Shown here piece by piece: positions 31,201 to 43,200 of a stretch of DNA of 64,000 nucleotides (the stretch's first letter is position 1; each line of letters begins with the position of its first letter). The notes under the pieces were generated by a model that saw only the letters and a list, made by a program, of their open reading frames with translations, was not told the origin of the DNA and ran no database searches. A program made the translations under genes and the position numbers. The DNA lies in the NCBI GenBank assembly GCA_949316495.1, contig OX439010.1, forward strand, positions 26,293,766-26,357,765. The letters are read 5' to 3'. The DNA is from Amphiduros pacificus. Lineage: Eukaryota > Annelida > Polychaeta > Phyllodocida > Hesionidae.

Positions 31201-34200
31201 GTTGCACACATAACTGAAAAATAAAACCTTCATAAGTTATATGTGTGCTTGAAATGTGATACCTTTTCAGTTGCAATATATAAGGAACCTACAGTTGTGT
31301 GGCTGTTTAACTTTCAACAAAATGAGTGCAAATGCATTACATGTATCCGTTTCAACGCAAACGGGAACGCAAACGAACAAACAAAAATGATAATCTCCCA
31401 AGCCTGCCCCAGTTAGATAGGTTTCTATTGATATCTGGCATTGCTGACCTTGTAAGACACGCGACACAACCCCCTCCGGTAGATGCAATGAGGGTGGACA
31501 CGGCCGACCTGAAATATACACGGAAATATACAACTCATATCACATGATCATGTTATTGGCAGAAACATCTCTCAATTTGTATTTTTGTATTTTTTGGAAT
31601 CGGCGCAATTATCAATGATTAGCGCCATGATCAGCGCCATGAGCAGACCTAGTCTGGAATAGCGCTATACAAATACTTTATTATTATTATTATTATTATT
31701 ATGATTAATGATTCGTTCACACATAATTATGATATATCCGATGAGCTACTCAACAAAGTTTTGGCAATCTCATCCCAAATACCTTTATTATTTTTCTAAT
31801 GCAATTTACCTGACTGCAAGTTTCCACTTGTACCCAGATATTCCAAAGGTACTGCCACAGTTGAAGCCGAGCCATCCCCACCTAGTATAAAATGAAAAAT
31901 GAAAAACTATGCTAAAGTTTTCTATTATTTGATTGTCCTGTGCAAAAAGAATCCCATCAAAGAATTTGAAAAAAGGAACAATCTATATTTTACCAAGATA
32001 TAAAGCAAGGAACTCTAAAAGTATTGCATATAATGCCTACGTAATAGAAATACATGGTTGAAATAAGGATAGGAAAGTATAATATTTTATCACATTTAAT
32101 TATCACATTGTATTTATGTTATTGCATATTGCAAGTTATTTTTCTTAGTTCAAATTATGAGTTTAATTATTCATCAAACATTCGAATATAATCATAAAAT
32201 CATAATTCTAACTCAGAAAATGACTGGATTCATTGAATGGGGCCTTACTTCCCTACTGTGCATTTAATATGTCAAATTTGTTACTTACATCAACATGAAC
32301 ATGCCCAATAAGGCATTAGTAGGCGAACCCATTGGTGGGGGGTGTTTAGATTTATATCTGCAAAAGCGTGGTTTGAGCATGATAGTGGCCACGAGACCTG
32401 TGACCCCTCCCACCAGGTGGACTGGTCCTGCCCCAGCTACGTCTACCACTCCCATGTCCTTTAGCCATCCTCCCGAGCCCCACACCCAGTGTGCAGGCAA
32501 GCAGTACACAACAGTGTTGAGGAAGGAAAATACCATGTAAGATTCCAACTTCGTCCTCTCTGCCATAGCACCTGCAAATATATGATAACAATATATCTGC
32601 AGCAGTAAAATGCTTCAAAAATGATAGGAGAATCATGCCTTTTTTAAAACTATTTGCCTGACAGCCATCTTGGATTTAGGCAAATATTGCATGATTTTGC
32701 TACCTAATTATGCAGATGATTTCTACCTAATCATGTAGCTGATCGCTACCTAATCATGCAGCTGATCGCTACCTAATCATGCAGCTGATCTCTACCTAAT
32801 CATGCAGCTGATCGCTACCTAATCATGTAGCTGATCGCTACCTAATCATGCAGCTGATCTCTACCTAATCATGCAGCTGATCGCTACCTAATCATGTAGC
32901 TGATCGCTTCCTAATCAAGCAAATTGTCTCTATGTAATTATGAAACTGATATCTATCTACTCAACCATGCCAATGATCTGTAATTAATCGTGCTACTGCA
33001 AAATTGCGTCATATCAAGTTCATATGAAGTGATGGTAGCCATCTTATATACCTGAGACTATTGTTGTCGCAGTTGTTGCAAAAGATGCCTGGAAAAAGAA
33101 TTTGGAGTAAACTTGTCCAATATCTTTGTTATCCGCACTGACGAAGAAGTTTCCCCATCCGGTAAAAGCGTTAGACAACTCAGATGTACCAAACGATAAA
33201 CCGTAGCCGAACATCCAGTAGCTCAAACCACCAAATATTACATCAATAGCATTTTTCATCATGATGTTTACTTCATTTTTAGTTGTCACTGAACCACTTT
33301 CAAGCAGACCAAAACCTGTGAACATAAAAACAAACATTGATGAAACATAACGGTTTGAAGTAATTGCTCTTCAGTTGTATATACATTGCCATAATGTTTT
33401 ATTCTTTTAGTGCACTTGCATGTAGATCTGGGAGGTTTTGAAAAAACATAACTAAGTCAACCATATGGTTTGACATTCCTTCTTCAACAAATGCAGACGC
33501 AAGACTTCGGAGACCAGAGATCCTATCACCATAACCAACTTGAGAGATCTGTCAGTATATTCATGTATGTCTGTCTTACAACTAAAGTCAGGTAGAAATC
33601 GTTCAGTTTCTTTAAAGTCTTACATTTTATAAAAGCAAACTAGAAAAATATGTTCAAGTAAATTAGAAGAGTTTTTTTCAAGCAAATTAGAAAAATAAAA
33701 AAGTTTCAATGCCACAGATGGCTTAGAAATGCTCGGACGTCGTTAAAAAGTCAGCATGGGAGAAACAGTTTAAGAAACCCCTAGAATTTTACCCCACTCA
33801 AGATAGTTAGAGTGGGGTGAATGATAGTTTCATTTTATAATGTTTGATATGTAGCTTTAGCAGGATGTGCCCTGGATTTCTGCCCTTGGCCCTTGCACTG
33901 AGGTAGTACCTAATATGAATTAACACAAACACCTCTGTATTCATGCCTTTCTGGGATATCGCATAAAGACTTACTGTTCAAGACGGGCAAACATTAACAA
34001 GCAATATCAAGCAAATCTATTCTCTCCCAACTCAATATGCCATGAGAACATCAATCATAAATCGTCGACGTGGAGTGATTGCTCACCTGACTGCATAGTG
34101 AATATGATGAATGTGCTGGTGAGGATCCATATTGCATCCTCTGCCATATAATCATGGGATTCATCAGGTACCATGCCAGTCATGTTAGAGGTGTTTGATG

Positions 34201-34249
34201 TAAACCCATCATGACAATCCGGTAGTACTGTGTTATTTGCCTCATCCAT
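28231..34249 (-). CDS. AMT: Ammonium transporter, AMT1-type (tandem paralogue 2)
   Basis: Nine coding exons on the - strand: 34249-34087, 33315-33052, 32571-32289, 31881-31810, 31508-31449, 31213-31137, 30706-30593, 29324-29209 and 28941-28231. All are GT-AG and total 1860 nt, or 619 aa plus stop. Exon lengths 283, 72, 60, 77 and 114 equal those of paralogue 1. Exon 2 here (264 nt) equals exons 2+3 there (56+208), so one intron differs. Motifs are FFQASFATTATTIVSG, AHWVWG, GAGPVHLVGG (His 194), WGWLGFNCGS, LQIDDPVG, the canonical GVHGVCGVW (His 350) and GADLVEHAVG. The outer N-terminus has NNT, NTS and NMT sequons. The cytosolic tail is shorter (about 190 aa) and unrelated in sequence to that of paralogue 1. 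Both pore histidines and the Phe gate are present, so a working transporter is likely. Confidence 0.94.
29340..30340 (+). mobile_element. LTR-like fossil in AMT intron, interrupted by a MITE (tentative)
   Basis: Next to the MITE, 30004-30330 contains TATATATA (about 30017), a GC-rich start region, GCAAATAAAACTCTCTTGCG (about 30200) and a GTCTGCAGTCTTCATTG end. That order of TATA, poly(A) signal and end is typical of an LTR. No internal coding region was seen. If real it is a lone, old fossil that the MITE at 29407-29995 later entered. Confidence 0.3.
29407..29995. mobile_element. MITE with C/G-run termini and 8-bp target duplications (hAT-like)
   Basis: The element starts CCCGGGGGGGGGGTACTCTC and ends in the inverted sequence GAGAGTACCCCC... 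CCGGG. It is flanked by perfect 8-bp direct repeats ATTATGAC at 29399-29406 and 29996-30003. The interior is two copies of a block of about 265 bp (CCCTAAAACAGGGTACTG, CAGGGATCACAATCCCC, GAATATTTCCCTAA, GGGGTTTTCAGTTCC). No coding frame is present. An 8-bp duplication fits hAT-class transposition. It lies in the intron before exon 8 of the second AMT gene. Confidence 0.85.
31600..31705 (+). repeat. SINE-like tail ending in (ATT)n
   Basis: A block ending GGAATAGCGCTATACAAATA and CTTTATTATTATTATT resembles common SINE/LINE tails in invertebrates, where a conserved 3' block is followed by (ATT)n. The left edge is not defined; short GCGCCATGA repeats precede it. It lies in an intron of the second AMT gene. 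Confidence 0.45.
32697..32935 (+). repeat. 23-bp minisatellite in AMT intron
   Basis: About ten copies of CTACCTAATCATGCAGCTGA plus TCG, with CATG[C/T]AGCTGATC[G/T]C alternating. It lies in the intron between exons 2 and 3 of the second AMT gene. Units at both ends are diverged. Confidence 0.9.
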
Positions 34250-37213
34250 TTTGTTCTGATTTGAAATATGGTGAACTATGGTGTTTTCATTCAGATATTA
34301 TTGAAGTATCAGAAATGGACAGGGTAATGGTGGAAGTGATTTGTCCATGGTTAAATATGAATCATATCTCAGAATATGGGAACCTTTATATGCCAAATCA
34401 ACGAGATAATGGCGAGCCTGCTCTGTGCTTAAATATAACACACGTCATTTACTATTCTCTGCGTTGTCATAACTACAGTAATTAGAATCCCAATGTGGCA
34501 CGTGAACCTAGAGGATTACATAATCTGATGAGTAAGATCAAGCCAATGTAAAGCGTTTAAGTCATTGACACATCATTTGAACTAAATAAATATATCGATT
34601 ACACCAAACAAGCCGTAAATTAATGAAAGCATAGACTTACAGGATAAATTAATGATAAATGTTGTTTGTGATGAGGCATTTATACGTGAATATCCAATAT
34701 CACGGATATAGTTATATTGTCTAGGAGAGATGTGCACAATGCTTCCCAACAACACGTGATTATTCTTCAAAGTTAGGCTACTGGAATATGATATTTACAA
34801 CTCTATTTCTTTCAAAATGTCCTTTTCATTTTCATGTGTGATAACACTTTCAATTCAAATTATATTGTTGGTCTTATTCTATTCTTATAAAACAAGGTTA
34901 AAAGTCAACGTTTGATGGAGTAGTGGCGAAAATATTTCAGTTGCTTTATATATAAGATATTGAAAACTATAGTAATGATTGGCCGATCGAGTAACATGAA
35001 TGAATGAACCTACTAAACAAGCAGTCAGGAAATAGTCATACTACAGCAAACGTGAAGTTCACAAGCGACACAAGTAGACCATATCTTTCTGTGGGTGAAA
35101 TATAAAAGAAAACATATTTTATAAATGGTAAAGAAATTTCATAACATATCCTTTATTTTCTCAACGTGGATTGTATATGTTAAAAAATTATTAATATCAT
35201 AATTATAAACATACATTATAAACATACAATACGTTAAATCTTTAGTTATTACAATTCACGAAAAAGAAATTCATGAAAAAGAGATTCACGAAAAATTATC
35301 AGTCACTCTTCGGAAAGCGTAGGGCATTTAGTCCCGGTAGCATACATATACCTGGTATAGCCTAAACAGTGCTGAAAAGGTCACCAAAAAACCTATTGTC
35401 TTTTTTAGTTGTTATATTCTGGATTGGAAACATTTACTCGTGCTGGTGCTTGCTTTGTCATATTTGAGGTGTTTTGTCGAGATTGAAACCACAGGAAGCC
35501 TAAACCTTCAGCCAGCCATGATTTTGCAATTAATGTAAGGAGATTGTTTTGTTTAAATTATCGAACCTTCGTGAGGAATGCTTCTCCATTTTCAGTTGCC
35601 CTGACGGTTATAATTATGGGGTCAAATGCCTGAAAATACAAGCTCTCGGCAAACAACCTCTTCAGATAATACATCTCTTCACATCTGTTAATCTCATTTC
35701 AATCTCCCGCAGTTTATCATATTGTTTGTAACATAAAAATGTCGATTTTATCCTATTTTCTTTTTTCAAATACTTCTCTTTTTTTTAGTCAAATTTAGCC
35801 TGGGAATTGACAAAGGGCATAGCGGCGAATGCATTCGCAGAAGCATGTGTCAGTGTCAATCTGGTTTGATCTCTTACCAAGCTCAGCCTTGAAAGCACTT
35901 AACCATTGTGGCTGGAAGTTGGTCAATCACTGCATCAAATCCTCTTAGGTGCCTAACACGTAATGATTTTTAATCACTTTGATTTCATAAAATGTGCTTT
36001 ATTGCACTCCAGTAACCTTTAGCGAGTTAGGCCTGTACCAATAGATAAACACTTAAAACAAACAGACCTATGTATGCAATATACTCTGGTGTCCCAATCT
36101 TGAGGTGCCCCAATGTTAGCAATGGCAGCAAAAAAGTAGGTGTTTGCACAAGATCAGTGTTTTGTTAAACACTCTTAATCTCCAATGAATGTTAATACAG
36201 CAGACACTGTCATTTTTAAAATGGCAAATACATGTATGTTGGTGTGAAATAATGGGTAATGCTTTTTGATCACCAAATTCAGGATTCAAAAATATTGTAA
36301 AAGGGATACCAACAGTATAATTCAGATAATTTCTTAATGACAATTTTTAGCATTTCACATCTTAATATGAGAGTCGAATTTCCAATCTCTTTTTGGCTAA
36401 TTAAATCCTCAATAAACCTATGGCCAACTCTGACACCACCTTATTAGCATAAAATATTTATTATATGATTATTATTTTGTTTGGACAAAAAAACAGAGAT
36501 TTAAAGCCATCCTAATTCTGGTCATATTGTTATTGTCAGTTCATTACAAATTTACTATAGGAAAATGGGAGTCAAAGGATCTTGAGGACACAAAAGGTTA
36601 ATCAGTAATCTTGATTTATGATCTGATGACTTGAATGTTGACGGATCAGGTCATGATTTTGTTCTCCCACCTAACCATATCAGTCCGTCCAATAACTGAT
36701 CCCTACAGTCCACTTCCGGTAAACTTTAGCACATGTTCACTGGGGACCGTATTGAGATAGTGAATGACGTTGACTACACATGTCCTTACTTATCTGTGAT
36801 ATGAAAGTAGGTTTGTGTACCATATGTAATCATGAGACCATTTGATTACAGTGATTACAGTGCTATGCATTCACCAGATACTTGAACAATGACATAGACA
36901 TGATCTGGGGTTTCACATTGTTCCTTTACTGTGCCCCAGTATCTGTACCAAGGTCTCCACGTGGTGCATTGGCCACACTTGACCACTGAATCATTACATC
37001 ATAATGAACGGCTTGCTTAATACTGCAACTATAGAAGTTGCATGAACTAATTATTATGAAAGAAATAGTGGCTTAGACCGGTTTGTGATTTGTGGAATTA
37101 AAAGTGAAGATCATGAGATGGAAGTCCAGATTTCATACTGACATGAATATTATGATTTGAGGATATAACATAATTTAAGAACACTGTAGATCAATTTGAA
37201 GGATAAATTAATA
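34250..37213. other. Intergenic region between divergent AMT and SLC7 genes
   Basis: The second AMT gene (-) and the SLC7 gene (+) start at the two sides of this 3-kb gap, so both promoters lie here. No confident TATA box or CpG-rich island is visible. A dispersed repeat copy occupies about 35290-35770. Confidence 0.5.
35290..35770 (+). repeat. Dispersed repeat, copy 1 of a pair
   Basis: AACAACCTCTTCAGATAATA, then CATTTCAATCTC, TTTGTAACA and GTCGATTTTATCC, align in order with 38820-38945 in the SLC7 gene's first intron. An upstream block with AGGGCATTTAGTCCCGG also has a counterpart near 38250. Family unknown. Confidence 0.5.
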
Positions 37214-40200
37214 ATGGTTTTACTTAAGGATTCTGAGAGGCAGCCATTGTTGGCTCACAGACACCGGAATATCACATTCCCAGGAGCGCTAAAACAGAAA
37301 GGACAGAAGCCACCTCTAGAAGAGACACAAACATCCAAAGAAGATGGAATTGGTTTAAAAAGGCATATAACATTAGTAGACTGCATAGGTATAATAATAG
37401 GAAATGTGGTAGGCTCTGGAATATTCATATCTCCTAAGGGAGTATTGGCCGAGGCAGGTTCGGTGGGAGCCACACTGTTAATATGGGGTGCCGCCGGACT
37501 ATACTCTCTAGCCCAGGCCCTCTGCTATGCAGAACTAGGATCTGTGATACCCAAGGCAGGAGGAGACTACGCCTACATATTCCACATACTGGGACCCCTG
37601 CCTGCCTTCATGTGCGCGTGGACTCAGATTATGATAGTTGCAGCTAGTTCTAATGCCGTGATTGCCACCACAGGAAGCCTTTACCTACAGCAAGCCCTCG
37701 GTCTACGCTGCTACGGCTCCCTGGTCACTGTCGGGGCAGTGCTCATGATAGGTACTGGCCGTCGGTTATGTATTCTCACTGCTAGAGTGGACCATGCTGC
37801 CACCTGTTGTGTTAAAATATGTCACGCATGGGAGAACTTTATAGAATTGGAAGCTTTTTTCATAAAAGTTTTTAAATTATTGCTTAACATGTCATTTAAT
37901 TTCAATCAGCTTTTTACACTCATAACAGTCTATATAGTCTTTTTATGATTCCCAAATTTTTTGTATCTGTTCGTGCATTTATTGCCAAAATATCAATGCA
38001 TTTTCATCGCAGCTAACAGGGTGGTAGTCATCATATCAGCTGCCATGTCTACAAATATATCCCAGGATGCTTTGTGCATGACACAATGGACACCTGGTGG
38101 ATCTCAAATGCATAAACTCGAGCAGTGAGAATTCACGTGTATACTCTAGACTTATATTTTGTAGCATGTTATCAAAGACTGTGATTTGTGTTACCATGTC
38201 TATGGAAACATGCAAAAGATATATTTCCAGTTTACTCTTCAGAGAGAGCAGGGCATTGAGTTCCCCGGTCTATCTGACTGATACGGCACAAACAATGCTG
38301 AAATGGTTGGGAATACCAATAAATCAAAAGTATACCAACAAGTCATAAAATGGACATTTATACGGGTCATACAGTTTATTTCAAGTGTAATCTTCTCTGC
38401 ACCATGCCATTAAGCACCAATAGGTTCATCTCATTTACATCATATCAGACCAATAGAAACGTTTTATGTATTCTTGCTCTCAAACCCGATCCTGGGAAGT
38501 ATAATGACTGATACAATTGATCACGATAGATAGAAATGGCAAAAAGCACTTCATTCAAGCCAACTGAATTATTATTATTATTACTTTATTGGGGGAGGGA
38601 GTTGCATCTGGTAACTGACGTTGTCTCAGGGCATGATGATACTGATAACTCACACCCATTGCACCTAGTGATCTTGGCTTAAGCGTGTTTACTATTTCTA
38701 CAGCGTGCATTTCTAATGATACATCACAATTTGACCTCTTCACACCGGGAGAGTGCAAGTCACTGTGACATTAGCGGTATTAATAATGGAGGTCAAGTAC
38801 TCGAATATGCAGAACAAGTACAAAGCTAACAACCTCTTCAGATCATACATTAACAATCACATTCGTTTATCCTATTTCAATCTCATGTGGTTTTTCATGT
38901 TCTTTGTAACAAAGCACTGTCGTTTTTTACCCGATTCTGTGCCTTCACAAATGTTTTTTTTGTTTCATTTCTCTCAAACATTTCAGATTTATTTTTTTCA
39001 AAAACAAAGTATAATTCTGCATATATTTTACTATATCGTACTACAGGTTTTTTTAAACTCTTTCAGTTTTCAACGCTCTAGTTAATAATAATAATAAAAA
39101 TTATATCGCGTTAATACCAGACAATGACTGATTGTGCGTTTCGTTGAATATATTACGTACCACGTTTCTGAAGAAAATTTCTGCTCTAAAATTGATCAAT
39201 ATTGGGAAATAGATCACTTAGACGGAATGCATCGAGTAATTTTAGTACTTGTTCATGTTAACATTGATCTACAGTCTGACATAATGCTTTATTGATTTCA
39301 AAAGGCGGACAGTTATGAAATTATACTGTATTTATGCAGGTTCAATGTGATGCACTTTGAACGAACCCTGTGATGTATAATAGACGATTGTTTCAGGCTT
39401 CATTTGTCAGTGCTAAATATTGAGATAACATTGTATTCCTCTTTGTGGAATGGCAAACATTGAAGAAAATGTATATTTATCATTAAGATTCCAATTAATA
39501 TATTAACTGTACGACACAGAATAGGGTATGAATGAGTTTCAGTTTGATTTTCAATTAGACACCTGTCACCGAGACTCAATTCTCTCCCTTTTTCGAAGAG
39601 TCAATGAGGATCTTTCTTTAGCATTATAAAACGTTCATGATAACACAAACTGCATATGCTCTCAGCTGTAACAGTCACATATATCAGAATATCAGAATTG
39701 ATAGCGTGTACTTGTATGATACGTTTTATTGTAGTGTCATTCGGTATAGTGAACAGTGTGAGTTCCAAGCTTGGCACCAAGGTCCAGGTGCTTTTCTCCA
39801 CATCCAAGATTGTAGCCCTCACCTTGCTTATGGTAACTGGTATCGTGCAGCTTGCAGCAGGTGAGGAACAACATTCATCTCGCTTATTTACTTCTCAAGT
39901 ATTTGCCTCAGAATATTTAGTATCTCAGAATGTTTAGTATCTAAATTGTGATGTGTGCTTGATGTGAATGAGAAAAAATAACTTTACAATGGAAGATTAT
40001 TTTTTTTATGTACTCAGATGGTCCCCCTTATAATACCCCAGTCACATTTGTGCCGGGCATCGGCCGGGAAGTGAAAATCTGCCGGGGTCACAGGGTCCCG
40101 GGCGCCGGGAAGTTTATCAGTGAAAATTGAGATATGCCACAGCTGTGGTCACATTAAACACGGATGTCGTACGGTGCGTGCAAGTTGGTATGACACAGAC

Positions 40201-43200
40201 GTCTTTAGGACATCATAAAGACGTCCGTATCATCTAACAGACGTATTTAAGACAACTCTAAGACGTTTGGTAAATGAAACAGACGTCTGCGGGATATCGT
40301 AAGCAGTAAGACGGACCAAGGTGTACTGCTCCGAACTCTAAACGCATGACTTTAGAATGAGATACGGAGAAAGCGTTTGAGTTACGTAGACGTCCGAACT
40401 CATTCCGAAGAGCAAAATTTTCCACTACGCTTTCATCCGCTTTGCCTGTCCGTTATAGTGAGACCGCGGCTTTAAGATGATATTTGGTGATAAGACATCG
40501 GGTAAACGCCGGCAACTTTTATGTTGCAGTGAAAAGTTCCCGATGACCCGTACAACTTCTTAAAGATGCCCAATTGTGGCCGATGATCTCCCTGTGCCCT
40601 CACGGCAATCTGAACTGCCTGCCGATTTTGTAAAAAAAAAAATCATCGGCCGGGCATCTTTACTGAAATCGGCGCAAATGTGACTGAGGCATAACTGGGG
40701 TATAAACTAAAATAAATGTGCCTCTTATGCAGATTTCTCCTAAGGAAATAACATGCCATGCGATAAAGAATAACGAAAAGTTATAAGAAGTATCATTGAT
40801 TTCATTTTTTCTGTGGACAGGAAAGACCGAAAATCTTCAGCCTGATACAATATTTGAGGGGACGAGTACGGATCCAGGGATGCTGTCAATGGCATTTCTT
40901 AATGGATACTTTGCATATAAAGGATGGTAAATATCAAGCCAACGTACTTCATTCCATTTCTGACATGTGACAATAGTTTCCTCACCACCTTCAGTTCCAT
41001 CAGTTCCCTCACCACTTTCAGTTCCCTCACCACAATCAGTTCCCTCACCACATTCAGTTCCATCACCACCTTCAGTTCCCTCACCACCATCAGTTCCCTC
41101 ATCCCATCAGTTCCCTCACCACCTTCAGTTCCCTCACCACCTTCAGTTCCATCGGTTCCCTCACCTCCTTCAGTTCCCTCACCACCATCAGTTCCCTCAC
41201 CACCATCAGTTCCATCACCACCTTCAGTTCCCTCACCACCATCAGTTCCCTCACCACCATCAGTTCCCTCACCACCATCAGTTCCCTCACCACCATCAGT
41301 TCCCTCACCACCATCGATTCCATCCCCACCTTCAGTTCCATCCCCACCTTCAGTTCCCTCACCACCATCACTCACCACCTTCAGTTCCCTCACCACCATC
41401 AGTTCCATCACCACCATCAGTTCCATCACCACCATCAGTTCCATCACCACCATCAGTTCCATCGGTTCCCTCACCTCCTTCAGTTCCCTCACCACCATCA
41501 GTTCCCTCACCACCATCAGTTCCATCACCACCATCAGTTCCCTCACCACTATCAGTTCCCTCACCACCATCAGTTCCCTCAGCCCATCAGTTCCCTCACC
41601 ACCATCAATTCCCTCACCACCATCAGTTCCCTCACCACCTTCAGTTCCCTCACCACCATCAGTTCCCTCACCACCTTCAGTTCCATCAGTTCACTCACCG
41701 CCATCAGTTATGGCCTTCCCCCAATGCTCTGTATCCAACAAACAAATTATATCGCACTATAAATCCACCAATTCTATCCACATCTTAAATCTATCACTTG
41801 TATCCCGCTCTAAATTCATCAATTCTTCCCAACTCTGGGATTGTTCCCAATCTATCCATTGTATCCCATAATATATTTATCAGCTGTATCCCAACATTGA
41901 TTTATTAATCATAATCTACTATAAATTTGTCAATTATACATTATCTACTCTAAATATATTAATTTTATTTCACTATAAATATGTTAATTGAATATTAAAC
42001 TTTATGAATATAATTATATCCTTGTATCTCTCTATCCATTTCAGAATCTGTTGTGCAAATTTGAAGTAGACATTTATCATTAAGTGTGAAAATGCCCAAA
42101 TTTTATCCTCATTAAAGTCACTTAGACTTTGTCCCAGATTTACAATGAAAATATTGCGACACATATATCATAACTCATTTACAAATATTAGATTGAAATG
42201 TCCAGTTCTTAAAATAATGAATGAAACATGTGAAAGGGCATTACAAAATCTGTGCGGTATACATTTTTTTAGCCTTCGAGACGATTGGCTTGGTGCAAGA
42301 TATTACATTTATAATATGATTAAAATTTAAAATTAAAAATTTAATTCAACTGTTTCTTACGTTTTTATATCAATTCAATGCATTACAGGGAACTGGTGAA
42401 TACTTTACCAGAAGAAATGGTAAATCCTAAAAGGTATATAACAGAGTTTTCTTAATCAAAACATATTAATTTATTAGTCACACTATACATTTATGATGTA
42501 AGAACATTGAAGGCTGTATGTATATGTTTTATACCATTTTTTGGTATTATCTTTTTCCGTCGTGTAATATGAATGGCCAATTTTCGAAATAGAGAAACAA
42601 TTTATTGCTCACCCAAATTAAGTTATTCAAATATGATTGATAAATGACTGTTGTTGATCAAATAATAAACTTAAAATATAGTCAGTCCATATAGTCAGTC
42701 CATACAGTCACTGTGAGGGGTAGGGCATTGCAGACCAATGGATACAAATATACCTACTCAGATTGCAAGAATGGCAAGCGATGCAGAATGACATCTGGTC
42801 AATTAATTGCTTGATGCGGTGGAACTAATATAATGATAAATATGCTGCACGATGGAATATGTTAAAAATGTCTAAAAAAAAACAAATTAATGTATCATTG
42901 AGCGCATTTTGTTACAAATTTAAAGTACCTTTAAATTTATTATAGTAAATTATGACCCTCATACGGTTCCCGGATGACGGTCATGTTGTTGAAATTATAT
43001 ACTATATAGTAGATAATCAATTCAATATTTAAATGTCTTTTTTTCAGAGATCTGCCAATATCTGTATGGATATCTATGTTGACAGTGACAGCTTGCTATG
43101 TCATGACAAATGTGGCTTATTTTTCTGTCCTTTCCCCTGCTATGTTAATCAAATCTGATGCAGTTGCTTTGGTAAGTAGAAATAAATTTCATAATTTCAT

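Noticed and set aside
37752-37948. Continuation of the SLC7 first exon to 37948
   Set aside because: Family similarity stops at 37751, where a GT donor lies in the right phase for exon 2; the rest is a dispersed repeat.
40924-41871. 315-aa Ser/Pro-rich and 223-aa Gly/Glu-rich open frames
   Set aside because: They are products of an 18-bp tandem repeat inside SLC7 intron 3 and lack start context or any unique sequence of coding type.
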